A program made the position numbers and the translations under genes. Shown here one piece after another: positions 34,195-42,216 of a stretch of 64,000 nucleotides of DNA (within the stretch, counting starts at the first letter, position 1; each line of letters starts with the position of its first letter). Below the pieces are notes generated by a model, which searched no databases, was not told the origin of the DNA, and worked only from the letters and a program-made list of their open reading frames with translations. Location: NCBI RefSeq assembly GCF_004345645.1, contig NZ_SLWS01000010.1, forward strand, positions 124,001 to 188,000, given 5' to 3'. This DNA is from Actinocrispum wychmicini. Its GTDB lineage: Bacteria; Actinomycetota; Actinomycetes; Mycobacteriales; Pseudonocardiaceae.

Positions 34195-35496
34195 GTGCGT
34201 AAATGGCTGTCCACGGTCGCCGTGTCCACCGCCGTGCTGACCTTCGCGTCCACGTCCGCCATGGCCTGCGGAGAGGACGACATGCCGGGCGCGAAACCCG
34301 CCGCCCAGGCGAAGATCGCCGGTGCGCCCGACGCCGTCAAGAACGTCAAGCTGCTGGCCAACCTGCCTGAGGCCCAGGGCGCCATCTCGATCAGCTTCCT
34401 GCAGTACGGCTGGCGGGACGTGATGATGGTGTCCGGCCAGTTCGGGCTCAAGGCGTACGACCTGGCCAACCCGGCCAAGCCCAAACTCGTCGGCGAGCTG
34501 AACATCCCGGGCATGTGGGAGACCGAGAACACCGAGGTCGACCAGCACCGCAAGCTGGTGTTCCTGTCCCGCGACCCGAGGGCGTTCGGCGGCAACACGC
34601 ACACCGGCGAGTCCGGCATCTACGTCGTGGACGCGCGCCGGCCCGAGAAGTTGTCGGTGCTCAGCTTCGTCGACGTCCCCGCCGGTCACACCACGAGCTG
34701 TATCAACGACTGCCAGTTCCTGTGGACCGGCGGCCCGGCCAAGGCCGACAACCAGCCCGCCGAGTGGGGCGGCCGGCCGATCTGGGTCACCGACGTGCGG
34801 GACCCCAAGCACCCCAAGGTGAACCCGAACCCGATCGAGCTGGCCCGCAACGACGGCAAGACCGACTACGTGCACGACGTCCAGGTCGACAGCCAGGGGG
34901 TCGCGTGGGCGTCCGGCCGGGGCGGTGTCCGCGGCTACTGGACCAACGGCGTGCACCGCGACCCGGTGACCGGCAAGTTCCGTCGGGCCACCGCGAACAA
35001 CCCGGTGCCGTACGCCGGCGGCAAGATCTCCGAGCTGACCGCGCCGTCCACGTTCATGCACAACAGCTACCGCCCGCCCGGCACGAACCTGCTGTACATC
35101 ACCGAGGAGAGCTTCAACGACGGCTGCGCCACCGACGGCGTGCTCGTGATCGCCTCGCTGAAGGGCTCGTTCAACGGCGAGGGCTGGCGCTCGACGCCGC
35201 AGCAGCCGTTCCGGCTCACCTCGGTCTCCAGCTGGGGGGTGGCCGGCCAGGAGGGCAGCGACCCGGCGTCGGACGACTGCTCCGCGCACTACTTCGACGT
35301 GAACGGGCACGTGCTGGTCCAGTCGTTCTACTCGCAGGGCACCCGGTTCCTGGACGTCAGCGACCCGACCAACCCGCGGCAGATCGCCTACTACCGGCCG
35401 GCGGACGCCAAGTCGTGGCAGCCGGTCTGGCACCGCGGCCTGGTGTACGTCGCCGACAACGTCCGTGGCGTGGACGTGCTCAAACTGGGCGCGTGA
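34195..35496 (+). CDS. Exported LVIVD-repeat (beta-propeller-like) protein
   Basis: This 433-aa protein has an N-terminal export signal (MRKWLSTVAVSTAVLTFAST, cut after SAMA). It continues as a repeat protein with the LVIVD-type pattern GLKAYDLANPAKPKLVGEL, GIYVVDARRPEKL and TRFLDVSDPTNPRQIAYY. Each repeat reports 'value plus DxxNPxxP', typical of surface beta-propellers. A cysteine right after the signal (AMACGEDD) could be a lipid site, but the lipobox is weak. Several paired cysteines suggest disulfides. The function is unknown. The phosphodiesterase gene follows after 13 bp. Confidence 0.78.
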   Translation: MRKWLSTVAVSTAVLTFASTSAMACGEDDMPGAKPAAQAKIAGAPDAVKNVKLLANLPEAQGAISISFLQYGWRDVMMVSGQFGLKAYDLANPAKPKLVGELNIPGMWETENTEVDQHRKLVFLSRDPRAFGGNTHTGESGIYVVDARRPEKLSVLSFVDVPAGHTTSCINDCQFLWTGGPAKADNQPAEWGGRPIWVTDVRDPKHPKVNPNPIELARNDGKTDYVHDVQVDSQGVAWASGRGGVRGYWTNGVHRDPVTGKFRRATANNPVPYAGGKISELTAPSTFMHNSYRPPGTNLLYITEESFNDGCATDGVLVIASLKGSFNGEGWRSTPQQPFRLTSVSSWGVAGQEGSDPASDDCSAHYFDVNGHVLVQSFYSQGTRFLDVSDPTNPRQIAYYRPADAKSWQPVWHRGLVYVADNVRGVDVLKLGA

Positions 35497-35497
35497 G

Positions 35498-35503
35498 TAC
35501 AGT
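35498..35503 (+). promoter_or_regulatory. -10-like hexamer TACAGT, 6 nt before GTG 35510
   Basis: It fits leaderless transcription of the phosphodiesterase and lies just after the LVIVD stop. Confidence 0.35.
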
Positions 35504-35509
35504 GCGGGT

Positions 35510-36028
35510 GTGCGCCTGCTGATCGTCGCGGACACCCACGTTCCCAAGCGCGCCAAGGACATGCCCGACCAGGTGTGGCGGGCGGTGGACGAGGCGGACG
35601 TGGTGCTGCACGCCGGCGACTGGGTGCACGTGGACCTGCTGGACGCGCTGGAGCGGCGAGCCCGGGTGATCGGCGTGTACGGCAACAACGACGGTCCCGA
35701 CCTGCGCGCCCGGCTGCCCGAGGTGGCGCGGGTCGACCTGGCCGGCACGCGGTGGGCCATGGTGCACGAGACCGGCCCTGCCAAGGGCCGGGAGGAACGC
35801 TGCGCGCGGGCGTATCCGGACGTCGACGTGCTGGTGTTCGGCCACAGTCATATCCCCTGGGACACCACCGTGCCGGGCGGGCTCCGGCTGCTCAACCCCG
35901 GGTCGCCGACCGACCGCCGCCGCCAGCCGGCGTGCACCTATCTCACGGCCGACGTGGCCGACGGCATGGTCGTGGACGTCACCTTGCACACCCTGCCGGG
36001 CGCTGTCCCGCGGGCTTGTTTACGGTGA
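35510..36028 (+). CDS. YfcE/MJ0936-type metallophosphoesterase
   Basis: This 172-aa calcineurin-like phosphodiesterase has the metal ligands in order: Asp and His in IVADTHVPKR, Asp in VLHAGDWVHVD, Asn in VYGNNDGPD, His in MVHETGPA and the GHSHIPW pair. NPGSPTDRRRQP is the family C-terminal loop. GTG 35510 removes an improbable N-terminal stretch. Members hydrolyse phosphodiesters or cyclic nucleotides in vitro; the cellular substrate is unknown. Confidence 0.9.
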   Translation: MRLLIVADTHVPKRAKDMPDQVWRAVDEADVVLHAGDWVHVDLLDALERRARVIGVYGNNDGPDLRARLPEVARVDLAGTRWAMVHETGPAKGREERCARAYPDVDVLVFGHSHIPWDTTVPGGLRLLNPGSPTDRRRQPACTYLTADVADGMVVDVTLHTLPGAVPRACLR

Positions 36029-36095
36029 GCCGAGTTGGGGTACACCCGAGCCCGGGGGCGTACGTACCGCCTCGCTGCGAGGAGGCGATCCTCTA

Positions 36096-37928
36096 GTGGG
36101 ACATCCGTTGGGGGGCGACCTGTCGGCCGCCGAGCTCGCCTTCGAGCACCTGCCGGCGCTGGTCTGGCTGGTCGAGGGAGCCGACCACGTGGTGGTCGCG
36201 GCGAACCGCGCGGCCAGGGCCAGCGTGGGCGGCCTCGACCTGCTGGGGATGCCGATCCGGTTGGCCGGTCCGGTCCTGCCGGGAACCCGTCTGCTGCACG
36301 TGCTCGACGAGGTGTACCACTCCGGCGAACCCGGGTCCATCGTGGAGCCGGACGCCCTGACGAGTGTCCGCCCGGTGACCAAGGACGACACGGTGACCGG
36401 TCTGGTCGTGCAGGTGATGGACATGTCCCAGCCCGCGCGGCGCACCGACCGCGAGGTCACCCTCGACCTGCAACGGGTGGTCCTGCCCGAGGGGCTGCCG
36501 GTGCTGCCGGAGGTCAGTATGGCCGCCGCGTACCTGCCGGCGGCCGCCGAGGACGCCGCGGGCGGCGACTGGTTCGAGGTCGTGCCCATGCCCGGCCGGC
36601 GGCTCGGTCTGGTCGTCGGCGACGTGGTCGGCAACGGCACCACCGCGTCCGCGGTGATGGGGCAGCTGCGGGCGATCACGACGTCACGGCTGTCGTTGGG
36701 CGACGAGCTGAGCGAGGTCATGGACGCCCTGGACGCGTTCGCCAGCACCGCGCCCGACGCCAGGGGGGCGACCGTGTGCGTGGCCGTTGTGGACCGGAAC
36801 ACGGGCCGGCTGGAGTACTGCACGCGCGGCCACCCACCGCCGGTGGTCGTCAGCGCGGGCGGTGACGCGCGGGTCCTGCCGCAGCCGAGCCTCCCGCCGC
36901 TGGCGTTCGGGGACGGCGACTTCATGGCCGCGGAGGAGACGCTGTGGCCGGGCGAGACCGTCGTGCTGTACTCCAACGGCATGGTCGAGCGGCCCAGCAA
37001 GACCATTGTGGACGGTATCGACACCCTGGTGGCCGCCGCGGGCGCGGCCGTGCGACGCAACGGGACCCACCCGCGCAACGCCGCCGACCGGGTCTGCCAG
37101 ACCGCGGTCGACCTGGTCGACGGCGGCCGGTTCCTGCGCGACGACGCCAGCCTGCTCGCGGTGACCGTGCTGCTGCCGTCCGTGCAGCCGCTGGAGCTGG
37201 CGGCGCCCGCCAAGGCCGCCCAGCTCACCGAGGTGCGCCACCAGCTGGGCCAGTGGCTGATGTCGTTGCAGCTCACCGAGGACGACCTGGTCGCGGTCGA
37301 GCTGAGCGTGATCGAGGCGGTGACGAACAGCATCGAGCACGCCTACCCCGACGGCCGTGGCACCGTGCACGTCAAGGCGGCACTGGACGACCGGGGCCGG
37401 ATCCGGATCACCGTGTCGGACACCGGGGTCTGGAAGCCGCCGGACGCCGAACCCGGCTTCCGTGGCCGTGGCCTGCTGATGATGCGGGAGTCCATGGACG
37501 AGATGCGATTGTCGACCACGTCGGTGGGGACCGAGGTGGAGATGGCCAAGATCGTCCGGCGGCCGGTCCGTGCCCACACCGGCCGGCTGGTCCCGCTGCG
37601 CGACGCCACCACGGTGCGGATCGAGACCACCTCGGAGCCCGGGACAGTGCACATCACCGTCGCCGGCTGGCTGGACACCACGACCGCGCCGCGGCTGCGC
37701 AGCGCGATCCTGGAGGCGGCCCGCGGCGGGCGGATGCCGATCACCTTGGTGCTCAACGAAGTCACGGTCCTCGGCAGCGCCGGCCTCCGGGTGCTGATCG
37801 AACAGGGCCGTCGGCTGGCGGACGCGGGACGTCCGCTGCGGGTCGTCGCCCGGCCCACCTCCCCGGCGGGCAACGTGCTGGCGATGAGCGGCGCGGACAT
37901 GATCCTGGACGTGCGCCCACACGCCTAG
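36096..37928 (+). CDS. All-in-one partner-switching protein: PAS-like, SpoIIE phosphatase, RsbW kinase, STAS
   Basis: This 610-aa protein joins a whole anti-sigma partner switch. Residues about 10-125 are PAS-like (FEHLPALVWLVEGADHVVVA). About 140-360 form a PP2C/SpoIIE phosphatase (AAGGDWFEVV, GDVVGNGTTASAVMG). About 370-490 form an HATPase of the RsbW type (VELSVIEAVTNSIEHA as N box, VSDTGVWKPP, RGRGLLMMRES). About 505-610 form a STAS domain (LVLNEVTVLGSAGLRVL) with the phosphorylatable Ser kept. It could thus phosphorylate and dephosphorylate STAS in cis or act on other antagonists. GTG start. The gene ends inside a two-way terminator. Confidence 0.88.
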   Translation: MGHPLGGDLSAAELAFEHLPALVWLVEGADHVVVAANRAARASVGGLDLLGMPIRLAGPVLPGTRLLHVLDEVYHSGEPGSIVEPDALTSVRPVTKDDTVTGLVVQVMDMSQPARRTDREVTLDLQRVVLPEGLPVLPEVSMAAAYLPAAAEDAAGGDWFEVVPMPGRRLGLVVGDVVGNGTTASAVMGQLRAITTSRLSLGDELSEVMDALDAFASTAPDARGATVCVAVVDRNTGRLEYCTRGHPPPVVVSAGGDARVLPQPSLPPLAFGDGDFMAAEETLWPGETVVLYSNGMVERPSKTIVDGIDTLVAAAGAAVRRNGTHPRNAADRVCQTAVDLVDGGRFLRDDASLLAVTVLLPSVQPLELAAPAKAAQLTEVRHQLGQWLMSLQLTEDDLVAVELSVIEAVTNSIEHAYPDGRGTVHVKAALDDRGRIRITVSDTGVWKPPDAEPGFRGRGLLMMRESMDEMRLSTTSVGTEVEMAKIVRRPVRAHTGRLVPLRDATTVRIETTSEPGTVHITVAGWLDTTTAPRLRSAILEAARGGRMPITLVLNEVTVLGSAGLRVLIEQGRRLADAGRPLRVVARPTSPAGNVLAMSGADMILDVRPHA

Positions 37929-37961
37929 GTCGTGTTTCAAGACACCTGAAACACGGCCTAG
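37925..37961. terminator. Bidirectional hairpin terminator containing both stop codons
   Basis: Arms 37925-37939 and 37947-37961 pair over 15 bp with one G-U, around a 7-nt loop. The stop of the SpoIIE/STAS gene lies in the left arm and that of the convergent Nudix gene in the right arm. Confidence 0.85.
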
Positions 37962-38422
37962 CTCCACGGGCCGTCCGGGTCCAGGGTCGCGAGTAACGAC
38001 ATCAGCTGTGGGGGTTGCAGGCGGTCGGGGAGGTCGGCGATCGCGGCCCAGGAGACCCAGGCGTAGTCGCGAAGGTTCACCTGTTCGTCCGGCAGCAGGC
38101 CGGACCGCACCGGTGCCGGCCGTTCGGTGTCGAGCCTGGCCAGGAAGAAATGCTCGGGGCCGACGAACCGCCTGTTGTTGAACCGGACGTCCCGGTCCAC
38201 CGTCACCGACCGGTCGAGCACGGCCGATGACGGTAGCCCGGTCTCCTCGAACAACTCCCGCCGGGCCGTCTGCAACGGTGTCTCGCCGGCCTCGATCCCA
38301 CCGCCGGGCGGCTCCCACAGGTGGGAGCCGTCGAACGGGTCACGCCAGCGCAGCAACAGGATGTTCGCTGACGTGTCCACACACACGATCCGGGAAGCGG
38401 GCCGGTACCGAGGCGTATCCAC
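37958..38422 (-). CDS. Nudix hydrolase
   Basis: This 154-aa protein hydrolyses nucleoside diphosphates linked to another group. The Nudix box is complete: GGIEAGETPLQTARRELF then EETGL, matching Gx5Ex7REUxEExGU. LLLRWRDPFDGSHLWEPPGG precedes it, resembling the broad-specificity MutT-like members. The substrate is not predictable. The gene is monocistronic and ends inside the shared terminator. Confidence 0.9.
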   Translation of the reverse strand: MDTPRYRPASRIVCVDTSANILLLRWRDPFDGSHLWEPPGGGIEAGETPLQTARRELFEETGLPSSAVLDRSVTVDRDVRFNNRRFVGPEHFFLARLDTERPAPVRSGLLPDEQVNLRDYAWVSWAAIADLPDRLQPPQLMSLLATLDPDGPWS

Positions 38423-38515
38423 GGCACTGAATCTAGCGCCATCGCCGCTTGCACCCTGTCGGGTTTAGAGGCACGGGCTGAAGGCGGGCGTGGCGGTCGC
38501 CTTCAGCCCGGCCGA

Positions 38516-40012
38516 TCAGGTGAGTTCGATCAACGGGAAGGAGCGGTGCCGGCGCGGCGGGATCAGGTAGTTCTGCCGCCGGGTCGTGGTGATGAACCGC
38601 TCCAGCCCGTGGTCTTCCTCGGGCAGGCTGAACTGTTGCAGCAGGTCCACCGACCCCTGGTTGCGGCGCAGGTCGGCGAAGAAGTCCGCGCTGGTGAAGA
38701 AGCCGGAGAACTCCAGCGTCGGCGTGTTGCGGCCGGTGGTCGTGTCCATGGTGTTGAAGCCGGGGCCGTCGATGCGCAGGTGGATCGGCCGTCCGTCGGA
38801 CGTGCGGCCGGACCGGTGAAGCTGGGAGATGTGGCCGATCCGGTCGAACTGCTGCGCGCTCTGCTGGGCGTAGTTCGCGCCACGGAACACGTTCGGCAGG
38901 AACGCGCCGATGGTGCCGAGATTCGTCGGGCCGCCGCCGTTGCTGAACGGGTCGGCCTCGTTCTGGGCCACCTGCGGCGGGGACTCGAACATGTACTGCA
39001 CCCGCTCCTCGAACGGTTCCCGGTGGTCGGCTTCCGGGTCGTCGGGCTCGTTGCCGTCGAGGAAGAACTGCTGCAGGTCGAGCAGTACGTGCGACAGGTG
39101 CTGCATGGATCCCCTGTCGAAGTAGCTGCCGGCCGTGGCGTTCGTCAGCTTGATCCCGTTGGCGCCGAGGAACGTCACCTCCGCGGGCGCGGAGCTGGCG
39201 TTGACCTGCTGGTCGGCGAAGCCCATCCACATCGGGGAGAACGGGTTCATGAAGTTCGTGAACGGCAACCCGTTGTTGCTCGCGATCTTGTGCGGGAGGC
39301 CTTCCTGGATGAAGTGGGACCGGCTGGACGTGGCCGTCATGCCCGCGTCGAACCGTGGCGACGCGACGGGATTGCCCTTCAGGACATTGCTGCCGGACAG
39401 CCACCGCACGACGTCGGCCACGAAGCTGGAGTCGTCGCCGCGGATGGTGAACAGGATGTCGTTGGTCTCGATCCGAACCGGGACGTTGAACTCCGCCCGG
39501 CGCAGCTCCATCACCCGGTTGCCGGGTGCGACATCGGTGGGGCCGGCCACGGCCGGCTTGAGCACCGGCTGGTTGCCCGACAGGGTGCGCGGCATGTTCG
39601 CGTTGACCACCGCCGCGGGCAGCCGGTTGAAGTACGTGTTGCTGTACGACACGTGCGTCATGACGCCGCCGGCCGAGTACGGGTAGTTGGCCTCGATCGT
39701 CCGCAGCGCGTTCTCCATCCTGCCCTGGTCCGCTTTGGACGGTCCGCGGGCCAGGCTGGCGGTCAGGAACGTGGTGTTCACCGGCGGCATGGCGACCGTG
39801 ACGTTGTCGAACGTGCGAGCCGGCTGGGTGAACGCGCCGATGTCGAACTGGACGTCGGGGAAAGCGGTGGCAGTTGCGTCGGCGAGCGCTACCCGCTCCG
39901 GGATCCATGCCAGCTTCTCCAGCATGGACAACGTGCCGACAGCACCCGCGACGGCTCCACCGACCTTGAACAGCGATCGTCGGGACAGGGGTGAGCCTGA
40001 GTTCTGTGCCAC
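38516..40012 (-). CDS. Tat-exported Dyp-peroxidase-like protein
   Basis: This 498-aa protein has a twin-arginine signal (SRRSLFKVGGAVAGAVGTLS) and so is probably exported folded by the TatAC system. The mature part resembles the dye-decolourising peroxidase fold: PVRIETNDILFTIRGDDSSF recalls a Dyp ferredoxin-like strand, and GFADQQVNASSAP stands where GxxDG is expected. The canonical GxxDG is not intact, so heme peroxidase activity is doubtful. GTG 40012 has GGAGG 6 nt upstream and is preferred to GTG 40018. Similar proteins are annotated as hypothetical; I am not sure of the family name. Confidence 0.65.
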   Translation of the reverse strand: MAQNSGSPLSRRSLFKVGGAVAGAVGTLSMLEKLAWIPERVALADATATAFPDVQFDIGAFTQPARTFDNVTVAMPPVNTTFLTASLARGPSKADQGRMENALRTIEANYPYSAGGVMTHVSYSNTYFNRLPAAVVNANMPRTLSGNQPVLKPAVAGPTDVAPGNRVMELRRAEFNVPVRIETNDILFTIRGDDSSFVADVVRWLSGSNVLKGNPVASPRFDAGMTATSSRSHFIQEGLPHKIASNNGLPFTNFMNPFSPMWMGFADQQVNASSAPAEVTFLGANGIKLTNATAGSYFDRGSMQHLSHVLLDLQQFFLDGNEPDDPEADHREPFEERVQYMFESPPQVAQNEADPFSNGGGPTNLGTIGAFLPNVFRGANYAQQSAQQFDRIGHISQLHRSGRTSDGRPIHLRIDGPGFNTMDTTTGRNTPTLEFSGFFTSADFFADLRRNQGSVDLLQQFSLPEEDHGLERFITTTRRQNYLIPPRRHRSFPLIELT

Positions 40013-40257
40013 GAGCACCTCCGCGCAGGGTTACGGGGTTCGCGCCCATTTGTGATCAAGGTAGGGCTAGGCCGACCGGGTGGCCATGACGAATAAGACC
40101 TAGGTGTGGGCTAATACACCTAGGGCCGGACGAACCAGAACCAAGTTCCTAACGGACGGCGGGGACTGCCCGCTTGGCCCGCGCCGGTCAGCGGTAGCCC
40201 ACCCAGCCACATCGGTCAGAGTTGCCCGCCCGGCCGCGCCGGCCATGAGTCACCTGC

Positions 40258-40396
40258 TTGGCCACGCCACACCAGCCCCCGACCTGGCCCCCAACACCAG
40301 CCCGACTCGGCCGCGCGACACCAGCCCCGACTTGGCCGCCGACACCAGCACTGGCTTGGCCGGGCCGCACCAGCCCCTGCTTGGCCGCGCCGATCA
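40258..40396. repeat. Imperfect tandem repeats, about 25 bp, five and a half units
   Basis: Units follow the pattern TTGGCCGCNCNACACCAGC plus CCGAC, with lengths 23-27 bp. They lie in the 548-bp gap 40013-40560 between divergent genes, which otherwise contains no convincing gene. The minus strand reads as a short Gly/Ala/Val-rich repeat peptide, but it lacks an RBS and is probably not coding. Confidence 0.6.
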
Positions 40397-40556
40397 TTTA
40401 CGCCGCGCAACACGCCCGACATCGCCCCAGGCACAGCGGCGGCCAGCTCAGAGCGAAGATGTCGGTCGCGTGGGGCGCGGTGGAAATGGTCGGCTGAAGG
40501 CGGCCAAGCCCGTCCGAGCGGAGCGAGGACAATCCAACACTGTCGGACCCTTCGGC

Positions 40557-40562
40557 TAGCGT
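40557..40562 (+). promoter_or_regulatory. -10-like hexamer TAGCGT, 7 nt before ATG 40570
   Basis: It supports ATG 40570 rather than GTG 40561 as the AraC start. Confidence 0.4.
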
Positions 40563-40569
40563 GCGGAAC

Positions 40570-41364
40570 ATGTTGACGACCGAACTTCGAGCGGCCCGCC
40601 CGGGTTTTGACATCCGGGTGGTGACCTGCCGGGACGACCACGCGGGTTGGTCGCCGCCGGAGGTCCGGTCGGACTTCGGCGTGGTGTTGGCCCGCCGCGG
40701 CAGATTCGGCTGGCGGTCGCGCGGACAGCGGGTTGACGTGGACCCGACCGTGGGGTATGTCAGCGTCCCTGGATCGGCCGAGCAGTTCGCGCATCCGGCC
40801 GGCGGGGACGTGTGTACGGCGGTGTCGTTCGGCCCGGAGCTGTGGCGTTCGGGGGCGCCGGCCCGGCCCGCGATCTATGTGGACGCCCGGCTGGATCTGG
40901 CGCACCGGCGGCTGCTTCGGGCGGTTCGCGGGCAGGACGTGGACTTCGGGGTGGCCGAGGAGATGTTGCGATTACTGACGGTGGCGTCCCGGTCACCGGT
41001 GCTTCCGGTGGCGCGGGACCGTGTGCTCGTGGCGGACGCGCGGGAGGCGATCCTGAACTTCGACTCCGTCGCCGAGGGACTGCTGCCGCTGGCCGCGTCC
41101 CTAGGTGTCTCGCCGTACAGGTTGAGCCGGGCCTTCACGCGCTCGCTCGGGGTGTCGTTGACGCGGTACCGTAACCGGGTGCGAGTGGGGCGCGCGTTGG
41201 ACCGGCTGGAGGCGGGGGAGCGGAACTTGGCTGTGCTCGCCGCCGACCTGGGTTTCGCCGACCAGGCGCACCTGACCCGAACGGTTCGGGAGCATGTCGG
41301 GGAAACGCCGCGGGCGCTGCTGCAAGAATCTTCAAGACCGCCGACGGCGGGCGGGCGAAGCTGA
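40570..41364 (+). CDS. AraC-family transcription regulator
   Basis: This 264-aa regulator has a variable N-terminal sensing half and a C-terminal AraC/XylS DNA-binding half with two HTHs: PLAASLGVSPYRLSRAFTRS and VLAADLGFADQAHLTRTVRE. ATG 40570 is chosen for its leaderless-type promoter. It leads a likely unit with the VOC protein (4-bp gap) and Ogt, so it may control alkylation repair, like Ada-type regulators; no methyl-accepting cysteine domain is seen in it. Confidence 0.88.
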   Translation: MLTTELRAARPGFDIRVVTCRDDHAGWSPPEVRSDFGVVLARRGRFGWRSRGQRVDVDPTVGYVSVPGSAEQFAHPAGGDVCTAVSFGPELWRSGAPARPAIYVDARLDLAHRRLLRAVRGQDVDFGVAEEMLRLLTVASRSPVLPVARDRVLVADAREAILNFDSVAEGLLPLAASLGVSPYRLSRAFTRSLGVSLTRYRNRVRVGRALDRLEAGERNLAVLAADLGFADQAHLTRTVREHVGETPRALLQESSRPPTAGGRS

Positions 41365-41368
41365 TCTC

Positions 41369-41722
41369 ATGACCAAGCTCACCGCTTTCGTGATCGACTG
41401 TGCCCGGCCGGCCGAACTGGCCGCGTTCTACCAGACCGCCACCGGCTGGTCGGTGCAGTCCACCGGGGACGACTACGCCGCGCTGACCAACGGCTCGGTC
41501 CAGCTGGCGTTCCAGCAGATCGACGGGTTCCAGGCGCCGCAGTGGCCGTCCGGCGCGAAACAGTCCCATGTGGACATCGAGGTGTCGGACGTGGCCGTGG
41601 CCGAGAAGGAGCTGCTCGCGCTCGGCGCGACCAAACCGGACTTCCAGCCGGGCGGTGGCGACTGGACCGTGCTCGCCGACCCGGAGGGGCACGTTTTCTG
41701 TTTGGTACCAGGAGGAGAGTGA
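41369..41722 (+). CDS. VOC-superfamily (glyoxalase/dioxygenase-like) protein
   Basis: This 117-aa protein has the duplicated beta-alpha-beta-beta-beta fold: TAFVIDCARPAELAAFYQTA at the start and SHVDIEVSDVAVAEKELLAL in the second half, ending PEGHVFCLVPG. His and Glu positions could bind a metal, but substrate and chemistry are unknown. It starts 4 bp after the AraC stop and ends 1 bp before the ogt start codon, so the three genes are probably one operon. Confidence 0.85.
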   Translation: MTKLTAFVIDCARPAELAAFYQTATGWSVQSTGDDYAALTNGSVQLAFQQIDGFQAPQWPSGAKQSHVDIEVSDVAVAEKELLALGATKPDFQPGGGDWTVLADPEGHVFCLVPGGE

Positions 41723-41723
41723 C

Positions 41724-42215
41724 ATGCGGGCGGTGCTGGACACGCCGGTCGGCCGGTTGAGCGTGACCGAGACCGACGCCGGTCTCGCGGCCGTGGGCTG
41801 GACCGCGAAGCCGACCACACCGCCTGCCGACTCGCCCGCGGTGGCGCAGCTGCGGGAGTACTTCCGCGGCGAGCGCCACCGGTTCGACCTGGACATCGAC
41901 TGGACGCACACAACCGGTCTGCAGCAGGAGATCCTGAAGACCCTGTACTCCACTGTGGACTATGGTGCGTCGGTCACGTATGGCGAGTTGGCCGCCCGCA
42001 GCGGGACCGGGGTGCCCGCCCGGGGGATCGGGTCGATCATGGGCGCCAACCCGATCCCGATCGTGGTGCCGTGCCACCGGGTGGTCGCCCACGACGGGCT
42101 GGGCGGGTACAGCGGCGGCACCGGCCGAGACCGCCTGGAGGTGAAACGCTGGCTGCTGACCATGGAAGGCGCGTTGCCGCCCACCCTGGACTGGAGCCCG
42201 GACGGCATCCAGTGA
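41724..42215 (+). CDS. ogt: Methylated-DNA--protein-cysteine methyltransferase
   Basis: This 163-aa suicide enzyme moves alkyl groups from O6-alkylguanine to its own cysteine. The active site is IPIVVPCHRVVAHDG (Cys about 131), with the helix-turn-helix VTYGELAARSGT and ARGIGSIMGANP, whose Arg finger flips the base. AGGAGGAG precedes ATG 41724 at good distance. It is the third gene of the AraC-VOC-ogt unit. The 3' end abuts the convergent STAND gene by 1 bp. Confidence 0.95.
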   Translation: MRAVLDTPVGRLSVTETDAGLAAVGWTAKPTTPPADSPAVAQLREYFRGERHRFDLDIDWTHTTGLQQEILKTLYSTVDYGASVTYGELAARSGTGVPARGIGSIMGANPIPIVVPCHRVVAHDGLGGYSGGTGRDRLEVKRWLLTMEGALPPTLDWSPDGIQ

Positions 42216-42216
42216 G

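Noticed and set aside
40258..40396. Possible CRISPR array
   Set aside because: Units are contiguous and imperfect, without unique spacers, and no cas gene is present.
40188..40397. 69-aa repeat peptide on the minus strand
   Set aside because: It merely translates the tandem repeats, with no RBS and no domain.
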